Shown here: positions 1 to 7,752 of the stretch, one piece after another
Layout of the letters: each line of letters starts with the position of its first letter
Position numbering within the stretch: position 1 is the stretch's first letter
DNA from: Sphingobacterium spiritivorum
Lineage (GTDB): Bacteria; Bacteroidota; Bacteroidia; Sphingobacteriales; Sphingobacteriaceae
Assembly: GCF_016724845.1 (NCBI RefSeq)
Contig: NZ_CP068082.1
Coordinates: 3,782,001-3,846,000, forward strand
Direction: 5' to 3'
DNA length: 64,000 nt
Notes under the pieces: model-generated
Told to the model about the DNA's origin: nothing
The model's database searches: none
The model's input: the letters and a program-made list of their open reading frames with translations, nothing else
Translations under genes and position numbers: made by a program

Positions 1-333
1 GTAATGGCTGATGGATTGTGGAATTTTCGGGAAAAATTTAAAATCTGCAGGAGTTTTTTCTTTCCATGTCTCCACCTGTTCTTTGGAGGGAGAATTGTAA
101 AAAGTAGCATTAAGCTCAATACTGTTGAATTGAGTAGAATAATAAGCCAATTCATCTTTTGTACCCCGTGGGTAGAAGCCTTTGAGATCTGTTTTATTCC
201 ATTTTGCACAGCCTACATATACTTCAAACGGTTTGCTGCTGTCTCCCTTAGTCAGTACTTCCAATGTTTCAGGAGGTGTAGGAGGAAGCGAAAAATCTAT
301 ATCCTGAGGATTATTAACCTGACCAAATTTCAT
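1..333 (-). CDS. DUF72 (YecE-like) protein, partial at left edge
   Basis: The reverse strand opens with ATG at 333 and stays open for 111 codons to the window edge, so only the N-terminal part is seen. After about 30 Pro/Glu-rich residues comes the DUF72 opening: a YVGCAKW stretch, then FYP, a Y-S-x-Q-F-N-S-I-E-L-N-A-T-F-Y run and FKFFPKIPQSISH near the edge. The family has a TIM-barrel fold and no firmly assigned role. It starts 3 bases after the stop of the MFS gene, so the two are probably cotranscribed. Recognition rests on the conserved N-terminal blocks; function remains unknown. Confidence 0.85.
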   Translation of the reverse strand, partial: MKFGQVNNPQDIDFSLPPTPPETLEVLTKGDSSKPFEVYVGCAKWNKTDLKGFYPRGTKDELAYYSTQFNSIELNATFYNSPSKEQVETWKEKTPADFKFFPKIPQSISHY

Positions 334-336
334 ATG

Positions 337-1527
337 CTATACTGTTTTGTTATTAATCTTTTTATCAAATATCAGATGCGCTGCCAATGCTAATGCTGTG
401 AAGAAAATCCCAACGGCCACTACACCAGTCCATTGTTGATATTTCCAGGCCTGTGCCGCCAGATAAGTACCTGTAGATCCGCCTATAAAATAGGTGACCA
501 TGTATACTGTATTCAGTCTGTTATTTGCTCCGAGATTGAGTGCAAAGTAACTGGACTGATTCATTATATGCATAGATTGCAGACCTAAATCTACCAAAAT
601 AATTCCAATGATCAATCCAATATATGTATAACCGCCAAAGTAAAACACAATCCAGCTTACCACCATCATGAGGATCGCATAAAGAATAATCTGGAAAGAA
701 GTAAACCTGCCTGTAAACCTCCCGACAAAGGCTGCGCCCAAAGCTCCGGCGGCTCCGACGAGGCCAAATGAACCTACCACAGCCGGACCGTCGTGGAAAG
801 GAGCACCTTCCATATGGAAAACAAGTGTAGTCCAGAAGGCGCTGAACCCCGCAAATCCCATTGCTCCTCTGAATGCAGCTAATCTCAACACAGGTTGCGT
901 ACGTGTCAACCGGACTAATGACTTCATCAGGTCTTTATAAGATCCGGTAAAAGATGGACTGTTTTCCGGAAGTTTAACTGCTATCAGTATGCCTAATACG
1001 ACCATGCATCCTGCAGCAGCCCAATACATTTCTCTCCATCCGAAATAATCGCCAATAATTCCGCTGACCACCCTGGATAGTAAGATTCCGATCAGCAGAC
1101 CGCTCATGACCATACCTATAGCCGAACTTCTTTTATCAGGGCTGGCCATTTCTGCTGCCATAGGTACAAAAATCTGGGGCACTACCGACGTAAAACCTAC
1201 CATAAAACTCAACGGGAACAACCAGTCAACAGACCGGGTCGTGGCCATTCCGATGAGAGAGGCGATAATAAATATAAAATCAATCAGGATAAGTTTACGA
1301 CGTCTGAACATATCACCTAAGGGGACAATAAATAGCAATCCGCAGGCATAACCAATCTGCGTCAGCATCGCAATATTGCTGATGCGGGCTTCCGATACAT
1401 CAAAATCTTTGGCCATTAGTGCAAGTAAAGGTTGATTGTAATAATTATTCGCAACTACGAGACCACTTCCAATAGCCATTAACCAGAGTAGGGAAGGAGT
1501 AAGTTGGGGTTTTGTATTTATACTCAT
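337..1527 (-). CDS. MFS transporter (sugar/drug efflux-like)
   Basis: This is an inner-membrane carrier of 396 residues, normal for a 12-helix major facilitator protein. The N-terminal helix carries the YYNQPLL motif common in arabinose-efflux-type MFS members, and a GDMFRRRK loop between helices 2 and 3 fits the MFS signature loop. Hydrophobic segments continue to the C terminus. An ATG 42 bases further upstream exists, but the start at 1527 (MSINTKPQ) places a short polar tail directly before helix 1, as usual. Substrate cannot be told from sequence. The DUF72 gene follows by 3 bases. I see no TAnnTTTG promoter upstream. Confidence 0.88.
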   Translation of the reverse strand: MSINTKPQLTPSLLWLMAIGSGLVVANNYYNQPLLALMAKDFDVSEARISNIAMLTQIGYACGLLFIVPLGDMFRRRKLILIDFIFIIASLIGMATTRSVDWLFPLSFMVGFTSVVPQIFVPMAAEMASPDKRSSAIGMVMSGLLIGILLSRVVSGIIGDYFGWREMYWAAAGCMVVLGILIAVKLPENSPSFTGSYKDLMKSLVRLTRTQPVLRLAAFRGAMGFAGFSAFWTTLVFHMEGAPFHDGPAVVGSFGLVGAAGALGAAFVGRFTGRFTSFQIILYAILMMVVSWIVFYFGGYTYIGLIIGIILVDLGLQSMHIMNQSSYFALNLGANNRLNTVYMVTYFIGGSTGTYLAAQAWKYQQWTGVVAVGIFFTALALAAHLIFDKKINNKTV

Positions 1528-1662
1528 GTTTTTCTTTTTCAAATCTGTTTTTCTATTGCCGGATAGCAAGTCAGCAGATGCTGACGGTTGAGCGCATAAA
1601 ATTACTATTTAAAATGTCCATTTAAAGTAAAGTTAGGATAAGAATAGCTGAAGTTTTAAGAA

Positions 1663-1698
1663 TAAAAAAGAGAGCCTTCCTGACACAGGAAGGCTCTC
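1663..1698 (-). terminator. Rho-independent terminator of the gpmI-lipoprotein operon
   Basis: Perfect 13-bp stem (1670-1682 with 1686-1698), 3-base loop. On the minus strand the stem is followed by a T run (the A run at 1664-1669 on the plus strand). It lies just after the lipoprotein stop at 1727. Confidence 0.85.
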
Positions 1699-1726
1699 AT
1701 ATATTTTCTAAGCGAAAGATGAGGAA

Positions 1727-2275
1727 TTAGAATTTACCTGATACATGGTAAGTATTCTCTCCCATCAGCTTGATGTGTTGCTTTTTTGAGATTACATATG
1801 CCGAATCCACCGTATAAGTCAGATTTTCTTCCGTGCTGTACAAGATATTGTTTGTTATCTTTTCGATCTGAATGGCTCTTACTTCACCCTGATGATTTTC
1901 TCTGATAATAATCTTCTGAACGGAGACACCTGGTTGTAAAGCCGTATAGATAATATCACAATCTCTGTTTTCGACTTTATATAACCCTACATTCGCTCTC
2001 TTATTGATATCTGAAGAAGTAAATGCTGAAAGTTCATTTTCCCAATTCTTGATTTTTACGGATTTACTTTCCTCTTCACCATCTTTAGCAACCGTTTTGG
2101 ATATAAGCGGATTCTCTTTTTGTAACCTTGCGGTCTCTGAGCGAAAAAAACTATCCAATGAAAAGTAGTACTGTTCACTTCCGCTATTTGTTTTAGAAGT
2201 AGGTTGACTGCAGCTTGTTAAGCATAAAGCACCACATCCCATCACCATCAGTACTTTATAGACAAGATTACTCAT
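1727..2275 (-). CDS. Hypothetical lipoprotein, 182 aa
   Basis: I do not recognise this family. The first 22 residues form a lipoprotein signal (hydrophobic stretch ending LTSC), so the mature protein should be lipid-anchored, facing the periplasm or cell surface. The rest is polar and Lys/Glu/Ser-rich, followed by a predicted beta-rich half with alternating hydrophobic residues. The gene starts 15 bases after gpmI and ends at a strong terminator, so it is most likely the distal gene of a gpmI operon, though nothing links it to glycolysis. No catalytic motif is visible. Confidence 0.75.
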   Translation of the reverse strand: MSNLVYKVLMVMGCGALCLTSCSQPTSKTNSGSEQYYFSLDSFFRSETARLQKENPLISKTVAKDGEEESKSVKIKNWENELSAFTSSDINKRANVGLYKVENRDCDIIYTALQPGVSVQKIIIRENHQGEVRAIQIEKITNNILYSTEENLTYTVDSAYVISKKQHIKLMGENTYHVSGKF

Positions 2276-2290
2276 TTCTGCGCTGTACGA

Positions 2291-3820
2291 TTAACTAACC
2301 AGTATATCACCTGACATTTCTACAGGAATCTCTACACCTAATATTTTCAATATCGTAGGAGCGATGTCTCCAAGTTTGCCATCCTTTACATGTTTGTAAT
2401 CCTGATCAATCAGGATACAAGGAACCAGATTGGTGGTATGTGCTGTATTGACAGATCCATCCTCATTGATCATAAATTCCGAATTACCATGATCTGCTAT
2501 TATAATAAAGGAATAGCCCAGTGTAAGTCCTTTTTCCACCACTTGTCTGGTACAGGAATCAACAGTCTCCACGGCTTTTACGACAGCCTCGAATACTCCG
2601 GTGTGACCGACCATATCCGGATTAGCAAAGTTGAGACAGATGAAATCAGGATGCTGCGTTTCCATATCATTTACAATAGCGTCTGCAATTCCCTGAGCAC
2701 TCATTTCAGGTTGTAAATCATAGGTGGCTACCTTTGGAGAAGGAATCAACAGGCGGTGTTCACCGTTAAATTCTGTCTCACGACCTCCCGAGAAAAAGAA
2801 AGTAACGTGCGGGTATTTTTCTGTTTCGGCAATACGTGTTTGTGTTTTGTTATTTTTCTCCAGTACCTCTCCCAATGTTGCCGTAAGATTATCCTTCTGG
2901 AAAACTACTTTAACATTTTTGAATGTATCATCATACGAAGTCATCGTTACATAGTAAAGATCCAGCGCATGCATGTTATATTCCGGAAAGTCCTTTTGCG
3001 TAAGGGCAATAGTGATTTCGCGACCACGGTCTGTTCTGAAATTATAGCAGATTACGACATCACCTGGCTTGATCACAGCTTTTGGAGTTCCGTCAGCATT
3101 GGTGATGACGATAGGTTTTACAAACTCATCTGTTACCTGATTGTCATAGGACTGCTGAATAGCTTCAATAATATTATGGGTAGCTGTACCTGTACCGTTG
3201 ACCAGCAGATCATACGTTTCTTTGACACGTTCCCATCTGTTATCTCTGTCCATTGCATAATAACGACCTATAGCAGATGCCAGAGTACCTGCAGAATGAG
3301 TTAAATAATCCTGAAGATCTTTTACATAACCTATTCCTGAATTAGGATCTGTATCACGTCCGTCTAAAAAGGCATGTATAAAAACCTGGTCACTGGTCAA
3401 TCCTGCGTGTTGAGCTGCATCACATAACCCTTTCAGATGTTTGGTGTGTGCATGTACTCCTCCGTCAGATAATAGACCTATAAAATGTACATTTTTACCA
3501 TTCTCTTTAGCATATTTAAATGCATCCTGTATTACAGCATGGGTATTAAACACACCTTCACGAACAGCCTTATGTATACGGCCTAGTTCCTGATAAACCA
3601 CACGTCCTGCACCCAGGTTCATGTGTCCTACTTCAGAATTACCCATCTGTCCTTCCGGTAGTCCTACAGCCTCTCCTGAAGCTTCTAATTTGGCATTAGG
3701 ATAAGTCTTTAATAAATAATCTAAATATGGGGTGTTAGCGGCAATTACCGCATTTGAATCATCTTGTTTGCCATATCCCAGTCCGTCCAGGATTAATAGC
3801 GCTACTTTTTTTGTACTCAC
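2291..3820 (-). CDS. gpmI: 2,3-bisphosphoglycerate-independent phosphoglycerate mutase
   Basis: Interconverts 3- and 2-phosphoglycerate in glycolysis and gluconeogenesis in the cytoplasm, using two metal ions and a phosphoserine. I chose the GTG at 3820 (509 residues). With it the first metal-binding Asp falls at residue 12 (ILDG) and the nucleophile Ser at 62 (GNSEVGH), the numbering of the Bacillus enzymes. An in-frame ATG at 3865 would add 15 Lys/Tyr-rich residues with no family counterpart. Other hallmarks are the HAFLDGRDT block, YYAMDRD, NFRTDR, and the C-terminal DMVGHTG and IIADHGN metal ligands. A TATATTTG element sits 3 bases before the GTG. The lipoprotein gene follows by 15 bases. 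Confidence 0.95.
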   Translation of the reverse strand: MSTKKVALLILDGLGYGKQDDSNAVIAANTPYLDYLLKTYPNAKLEASGEAVGLPEGQMGNSEVGHMNLGAGRVVYQELGRIHKAVREGVFNTHAVIQDAFKYAKENGKNVHFIGLLSDGGVHAHTKHLKGLCDAAQHAGLTSDQVFIHAFLDGRDTDPNSGIGYVKDLQDYLTHSAGTLASAIGRYYAMDRDNRWERVKETYDLLVNGTGTATHNIIEAIQQSYDNQVTDEFVKPIVITNADGTPKAVIKPGDVVICYNFRTDRGREITIALTQKDFPEYNMHALDLYYVTMTSYDDTFKNVKVVFQKDNLTATLGEVLEKNNKTQTRIAETEKYPHVTFFFSGGRETEFNGEHRLLIPSPKVATYDLQPEMSAQGIADAIVNDMETQHPDFICLNFANPDMVGHTGVFEAVVKAVETVDSCTRQVVEKGLTLGYSFIIIADHGNSEFMINEDGSVNTAHTTNLVPCILIDQDYKHVKDGKLGDIAPTILKILGVEIPVEMSGDILVS

Positions 3821-3914
3821 ATACAAATATAACTTATTATATGTCTTTTTTTTAATGTAATTCATGTTTTTTGAATTTGAAATGTTAATATTGGCGATCT
3901 TAAAATTAATGGCA

Positions 3915-3922
3915 TACTTTTG
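3915..3922 (+). promoter_or_regulatory. Candidate -7 promoter element for DUF4783-nadC-plsY
   Basis: TACTTTTG matches the Bacteroidota -7 consensus TAnnTTTG. An ATTG sits 21 bases upstream as a weak -33. Transcription would start about 85 bases before the DUF4783 ATG. Confidence 0.45.
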
Positions 3923-4012
3923 GTGCAAAACAAACTGAGAAAAGTGTCTTTGGGTTAAATTGATATTTAATTACTTAATTATTAATATTTTTCTGTTAAA
4001 TATAAGCGTGTA

Positions 4013-4417
4013 ATGAAGAAATGGATTATAATGGCGACGGTCGTTCTTTCATTCCTGAGCAGTTTTGCCAGAGGATGGGGGCAGGATATTGCGGAGAACA
4101 TTTTAAGTAGTCTCCGGGCCGGTAATTCCAAGGATCTGGCCAAGAATTTTGCCAGTACAGTAAGCGTTGCCGTGAAACAGGAAGATGGTGTATATTCCAA
4201 ATTTCAGGCAGAGTTAATATTAAATGAGTTCTTCAGACAAAATAAACCATCTTCTGCACGCATCATGCAAAAAATGAACTCCAATTCCTCAAATGCATAC
4301 TACGTATTTTCGTTAAAGACACAACGGGAACAATACCGTGTCTTCACCAAATTAATCGAAAATAACGATGTTCTGTACATATCAGAGATCAGGTTTGAGC
4401 CTGTTCTTGTAAAATAG
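4013..4417 (+). CDS. DUF4783 domain protein, exported
   Basis: A 134-residue protein with an N-terminal signal peptide (Lys-Lys, hydrophobic core, cleavage likely near residue 23). The rest fits the DUF4783 family of Bacteroidota, a small NTF2-like fold: IAENILSSLRAGNSKDLAKNF followed by a predicted beta-sheet ending in the L-Y-I-S-E-I-R-F block. Function is unknown; the family is widely found next to nadC in Bacteroidota, as it is here, 71 bases upstream of the nadC ATG. It probably opens the nadC-plsY transcript. Confidence 0.8.
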   Translation: MKKWIIMATVVLSFLSSFARGWGQDIAENILSSLRAGNSKDLAKNFASTVSVAVKQEDGVYSKFQAELILNEFFRQNKPSSARIMQKMNSNSSNAYYVFSLKTQREQYRVFTKLIENNDVLYISEIRFEPVLVK

Positions 4418-4488
4418 ATTTGTTTATTTCTTTTAGAATTTAATTTATTTCCTCATCTTCGTGCTACCTTATCGTGCGTTATTATAAT

Positions 4489-5346
4489 ATGGATAAAGAA
4501 TTTGTCGAAAAATTAGCTGTTTTTGTTAGGGAATCCTTACAGGAGGATGTTGGCGATGGAGATCATACTACTTTATCAACTATACCTGCGGGACAGCAGG
4601 GAGAAGCTAAATTACTGGTTAAGGAAGATGGAATTCTGGCCGGTGTGGAAGTTGCCCGCAAACTCCTTGAGATAGCAGACCCTGCATTAAAAATCAAAAC
4701 ATTATTAACGGACGGCACTGCTGTAAAGGTAGGAGATATCGCGTTCTATCTGGAAGGAGACATACATAGTATTCTTAAAATTGAGCGTCTGGTGCTGAAT
4801 GTCATGCAGCGTATGAGTGGTATCGCTACCCGTACGCATGAATATGTCTCGGTACTGGAAGGGACGAAAACGAAAGTTCTGGACACCCGTAAAACGACTC
4901 CTTTGCTGCGTTTTCTTGAAAAAGAGGCGGTGAAGATCGGAGGTGGTGTAAATCATCGCTTCGGATTGTACGATATGATTCTGATCAAGGATAATCATGT
5001 CGACTATGCAGGAGGTATTACCAAAGCGCTTACCTCTGCTGAAAATTATCGTCAGCAATTAGGAAAAAAAATACAAATAGAAATCGAAGTACGCAATCTT
5101 AAGGAACTGGATGAGGTATTGGCATTCGGATCTGTTGATCGTGTAATGTTAGATAATTTTACACCACAGCAAGTAAAAGAAGCCGTAGATATTATTGAAG
5201 GAAGACTGGTTACAGAAGCGTCAGGTGGAATTACTATAGATACCATACGTGCATATGCTGAAGCAGGAGTTGATTATATTTCTGTAGGAGCTTTGACCCA
5301 TTCTGTGAAAAGTCTTGACCTCAGTCTTAAAGCTAAACTTATTTAA
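4489..5346 (+). CDS. nadC: Nicotinate-nucleotide pyrophosphorylase (carboxylating)
   Basis: Converts quinolinate and PRPP to nicotinate mononucleotide, CO2 and pyrophosphate in de novo NAD synthesis. The 285-residue length is normal. Visible hallmarks are EDVGDGDHTT near the N terminus, NVMQRMSGIAT, the KVLDTRKTTP block that holds substrate-binding Arg/Lys residues, GGGxNHRxGLYD, ILIKDNH, the EVRNLKE and VMLDNF strands, and the C-terminal EASGGI...YAEAGVDYISVGALTHS phosphate-binding end. A GTG at 4474 would extend it by five residues; the ATG at 4489 is preferred. plsY begins 31 bases downstream. Confidence 0.96.
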   Translation: MDKEFVEKLAVFVRESLQEDVGDGDHTTLSTIPAGQQGEAKLLVKEDGILAGVEVARKLLEIADPALKIKTLLTDGTAVKVGDIAFYLEGDIHSILKIERLVLNVMQRMSGIATRTHEYVSVLEGTKTKVLDTRKTTPLLRFLEKEAVKIGGGVNHRFGLYDMILIKDNHVDYAGGITKALTSAENYRQQLGKKIQIEIEVRNLKELDEVLAFGSVDRVMLDNFTPQQVKEAVDIIEGRLVTEASGGITIDTIRAYAEAGVDYISVGALTHSVKSLDLSLKAKLI

Positions 5347-5377
5347 TTATATTAGGACTATCTATTAAAAGAAAGTA

Positions 5378-6028
5378 ATGATTTCAATTTACCTGTTAGG
5401 TATCGTAATATTGGCATACTTGTTTGGGTCCATACCTACAGCTGTGTGGTTGGGACAGGCATTTTATGGTGTGGATGTGAGGGAATACGGGAGTGGAAAT
5501 GCCGGAGCGACCAATACCTTTCGAGTATTGGGACCGAAAGCAGGTAGCGCTGTTATGTTTATCGATATTCTTAAAGGCTGGACGGCGACTAATCTGCCCC
5601 ATTTATTAGATCCTACTATTGTAGGCATGCCGGAAGCACCTCAATTTGTCAACTTTCAACTGGCTTTAGGTGTAATTGCTGTATTAGGTCATTTATTTCC
5701 CATTTTTGCAGGTTTCAGAGGCGGTAAAGGTGTTGCCACCTTATTCGGAATGGTGTTGGCTATTCATTTGCCTGCCGCTTTATGTTGTGTGAGTGTATTT
5801 ATTCTAACCTTACTGATCACACACTATGTATCGTTGAGTTCTATACTTGCCGGCTTTACATTTCCTTTTAGTATTGCCTTTATTTTTCATACGTCAGTGC
5901 CTTCTGTTTTATTGTATGGAATAGCCATATGCGCACTTATTCTGATTACCCATCAGAAAAATATTGAACGGCTTCTCAAGGGGCATGAATCCAAAATCTA
6001 TTTGTTCAAGAAAAAAAACAAGACTTGA
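5378..6028 (+). CDS. plsY: Glycerol-3-phosphate acyltransferase PlsY
   Basis: Inner-membrane enzyme that transfers the acyl group of acyl phosphate to glycerol 3-phosphate, the first acylation in phospholipid synthesis (partner of PlsX). The 216-residue protein has the family's multi-helix layout and its three signature loops: GSIPTA near residues 17-22 with the YGSGNAGATN loop at about 37-46, the HLFPIFAGFRGGKGVAT loop in the middle, and the late ITHQKNIERLLKG segment. Start ATG follows an AAAGAAAG stretch. It lies 31 bases after nadC; a gap of 45 bases separates it from the protease gene, so all four may be one transcript ending at the terminator near 6900. Confidence 0.95.
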   Translation: MISIYLLGIVILAYLFGSIPTAVWLGQAFYGVDVREYGSGNAGATNTFRVLGPKAGSAVMFIDILKGWTATNLPHLLDPTIVGMPEAPQFVNFQLALGVIAVLGHLFPIFAGFRGGKGVATLFGMVLAIHLPAALCCVSVFILTLLITHYVSLSSILAGFTFPFSIAFIFHTSVPSVLLYGIAICALILITHQKNIERLLKGHESKIYLFKKKNKT

Positions 6029-6073
6029 TTTTAGGCACAAGAATTGAGAAGTATTTCTGTAAACAAACACGCC

Positions 6074-6892
6074 ATGAATAATCTATACAAATATACAAGC
6101 ATGCTGCTGGTCGGTGCTACACTTGCAGGGTGCTCTACTGTACCTTTGACCGGACGCAGACAATTAAGTCTTGTCAGCGATAGTCAGGTGGAACAGCAGG
6201 CTGCTGCTTCCTATAAAGAATTTTTAGGCTCAGCTTCTACAAAAGTAATTACCGGAACAGCTAATGCAGCATTGGTTAAAAAAGTTGGAAACAATATTGC
6301 TGCAGCTGTAAATACCTACCTGACCTCTCAGGGAATAGCAAATCAGTATAATTTCAACTGGGAATTTAATCTTATTCAAAGTGATGAGGTCAATGCCTGG
6401 TGTATGCCTGGTGGTAAAGTGGCTGTTTATACAGGTATCCTGCCTATCACTGTCAATGAAGCCGGATTGGCTACTGTAATGGGACACGAAATTGCCCATG
6501 CAATTGCTAAACACTCCAGCGAACAGATGAGTAATCAGATACTGCTGCAGACTGGCGGACAGGTTGTAGGAGCAGCTACTTCAGGTAAGAGTGCGATTGT
6601 ACAGAATGTTGTAGGTACATTGTATGGTGTAGGCGGACAGTTGGGGATGCTGAAGTATTCCAGAAGTAATGAATCTGAAGCTGATCGTTTGGGATTGATA
6701 TTTATGGCGATGGCCGGATATGATCCGCAGACTGCAGTCGGATTTTGGGAAAGAATGTCAAATGGAAAGGGACCGGGTACTCCTGAGTTTATGAGTACAC
6801 ACCCCAGCGATGCCAGACGTATTTCAGATATACAAAAACTGCTGCCTGAGGCAAACAAATATTATAAGAAACAAAGAGTACTTAAATTATAA
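6074..6892 (+). CDS. M48-family metalloprotease lipoprotein
   Basis: A zinc metallopeptidase of the M48 (BepA/LoiP/HtpX-like) group, probably lipid-anchored and facing the periplasm, where relatives trim or degrade misassembled outer-membrane proteins. From the ATG at 6074 (272 residues) the signal peptide ends in a lipobox (LAGC, Cys20), followed by the conserved VPLTGRRQL segment. The catalytic HEIAH is at about 138-142, followed by AKHSSEQ; the third zinc ligand is the first Glu of ESEADRLG at about 200. A C-terminal THPSDARRI motif is typical. A TTG at 6044 could add ten residues but spoils the signal peptide. The ecotin gene lies just beyond its terminator. Confidence 0.92.
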   Translation: MNNLYKYTSMLLVGATLAGCSTVPLTGRRQLSLVSDSQVEQQAAASYKEFLGSASTKVITGTANAALVKKVGNNIAAAVNTYLTSQGIANQYNFNWEFNLIQSDEVNAWCMPGGKVAVYTGILPITVNEAGLATVMGHEIAHAIAKHSSEQMSNQILLQTGGQVVGAATSGKSAIVQNVVGTLYGVGGQLGMLKYSRSNESEADRLGLIFMAMAGYDPQTAVGFWERMSNGKGPGTPEFMSTHPSDARRISDIQKLLPEANKYYKKQRVLKL

Positions 6893-6921
6893 AAAAAAGC
6901 CGTCAACTGACGGCTTTTTTT
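6891..6921 (+). terminator. Rho-independent terminator after the M48 gene
   Basis: GCCGTCA/TGACGGC stem (6899-6905 with 6908-6914) framed by an A run upstream and seven T downstream. It sits directly after the stop codon. Confidence 0.9.
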
Positions 6922-6974
6922 GTAGCTTTTTCTATCCGAAAACCGTTTTAAGAGTATAATAAATAATAAATGTT

Positions 6975-7457
6975 ATGATAAAATTTTTTAAAGTGTTAAT
7001 GATATTGATTTCATTAGGAACTGCAAGTGTATATGCACAGCAATCTGTAAACTCTTCTGTAAGTATGTTTCCGAAAGCTGAGAAAGGACAGGTACAATAT
7101 ATCATTGATGTACCCCATTCTGATAAGGATAATTTAAAGAAAATAGAATTTTTTGCTGGAAAAATTATGGAAACTGACGGATGTAACAGCTACGGTTTAG
7201 CTGGTCAGTTTGAAGAAAAGGATTTACAGGGCTGGGGCTACAACTATTATGTATTCACTACAAACGGAAGTGTTCGCAGCACTATGATGGCTTGTCCGGA
7301 TGCTAAGAAAATTCAGCAGTTTGTTTATTCTGAAGGTAAACTTGCACGCTACAACGGAAGATTGCCAATCGTAATCTATGCTCCGGAAGGATACGAGATC
7401 AGATATAAGATTTATACAACAAATGATGAGACATTTGTCGGAAAAACAGTGAAATAA
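6975..7457 (+). CDS. eco: Ecotin-family periplasmic serine protease inhibitor
   Basis: A 160-residue exported protein that should inhibit trypsin-fold serine proteases as a periplasmic dimer. The signal peptide ends near residue 21 (VYAQ). The mature part follows E. coli ecotin: MFPKAEKGQ, the first disulfide Cys in METDGCN, LQGWGYNYYVF, and the reactive loop STMMACPD, where Met104 of the precursor corresponds to the P1 Met84 of E. coli ecotin and the following Cys closes the disulfide; then LARYNGRLPIVIYAPEGY. The match of reactive loop and disulfide Cys pair makes the call firm. It has its own flanking terminators, so it is probably a single-gene transcript. I see no TAnnTTTG promoter in the 50-base gap. 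Confidence 0.95.
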   Translation: MIKFFKVLMILISLGTASVYAQQSVNSSVSMFPKAEKGQVQYIIDVPHSDKDNLKKIEFFAGKIMETDGCNSYGLAGQFEEKDLQGWGYNYYVFTTNGSVRSTMMACPDAKKIQQFVYSEGKLARYNGRLPIVIYAPEGYEIRYKIYTTNDETFVGKTVK

Positions 7458-7483
7458 GCTATTCTTTTTCAGGTAAAGAATTA

Positions 7484-7521
7484 ATGGGCTGTATCAAATC
7501 TTTGATACAGCCCATTTTTTT
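7484..7521 (+). terminator. Rho-independent terminator after ecotin
   Basis: Perfect 15-bp stem (7484-7498 with 7501-7515), two-base loop, then a T run to 7521. Confidence 0.92.
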
Positions 7522-7525
7522 GAAG

Positions 7526-7655
7526 AACCTCACTCTAACCCTTCCGACGAGTCGGAACAGGTTCTCCATCAACGGAGAGGTAATTAGTTCTGCAGGAATG
7601 CCGTTCTAACTATTCTCTCCTTTCGAAGGAGAGATGCCCGGAGGGAAGAGAGGTT
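7526..7655 (+). repeat. Hairpin-rich intergenic repeat element (REP/MITE-like)
   Basis: About 130 bases without a coding frame. The ends are complementary (AACCTCACTCT at 7526-7536, AGAGAGGTT at 7647-7655, one bulge). Inside are TTCCGAC/GTCGGAA (7541-7556), a second copy-like CGGAGAGG stretch near 7574, and an 8-bp CTCTCCTT/AAGGAGAG stem (7615-7633) followed by a GCCCGGAGGG stretch. Similar CTCTCC...GGAGAG blocks recur between genes in many bacterial genomes (recollection). No second copy was noticed in this window, so copy number is unproven. Confidence 0.55.
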
Positions 7656-7696
7656 GAAGATAGAAGTTTTGCAAAGAACCTTGTATCTATAAACGA

Positions 7697-7728
7697 CAGA
7701 AGCCTGATCGTCAACGACCAGGCTTCTG
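7697..7728 (-). terminator. Hairpin at the end of the RND operon
   Basis: A 10-bp stem (7697-7706 with 7719-7728) plus inner pairing, 25 bases after the pump stop codon. The T tract on the minus strand is poor, so it may be a weak terminator or an mRNA 3'-end stabiliser. Confidence 0.5.
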
Positions 7729-7752
7729 CAAACTATAAGAACTATTAATTGT

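Noticed and set aside
4..393. 129-codon plus-strand open frame at the left edge
   Set aside because: It is antisense to the DUF72 gene, whose reading on the minus strand matches a known family.
2756..3304. 182-codon open frame antisense to gpmI
   Set aside because: gpmI has all catalytic motifs in the other strand; the antisense product has no recognisable feature.
7458..7752. tRNA or rRNA genes in intergenic regions
   Set aside because: No cloverleaf with a GGTTCGA-type T-loop or CCA end was recognised in any gap.
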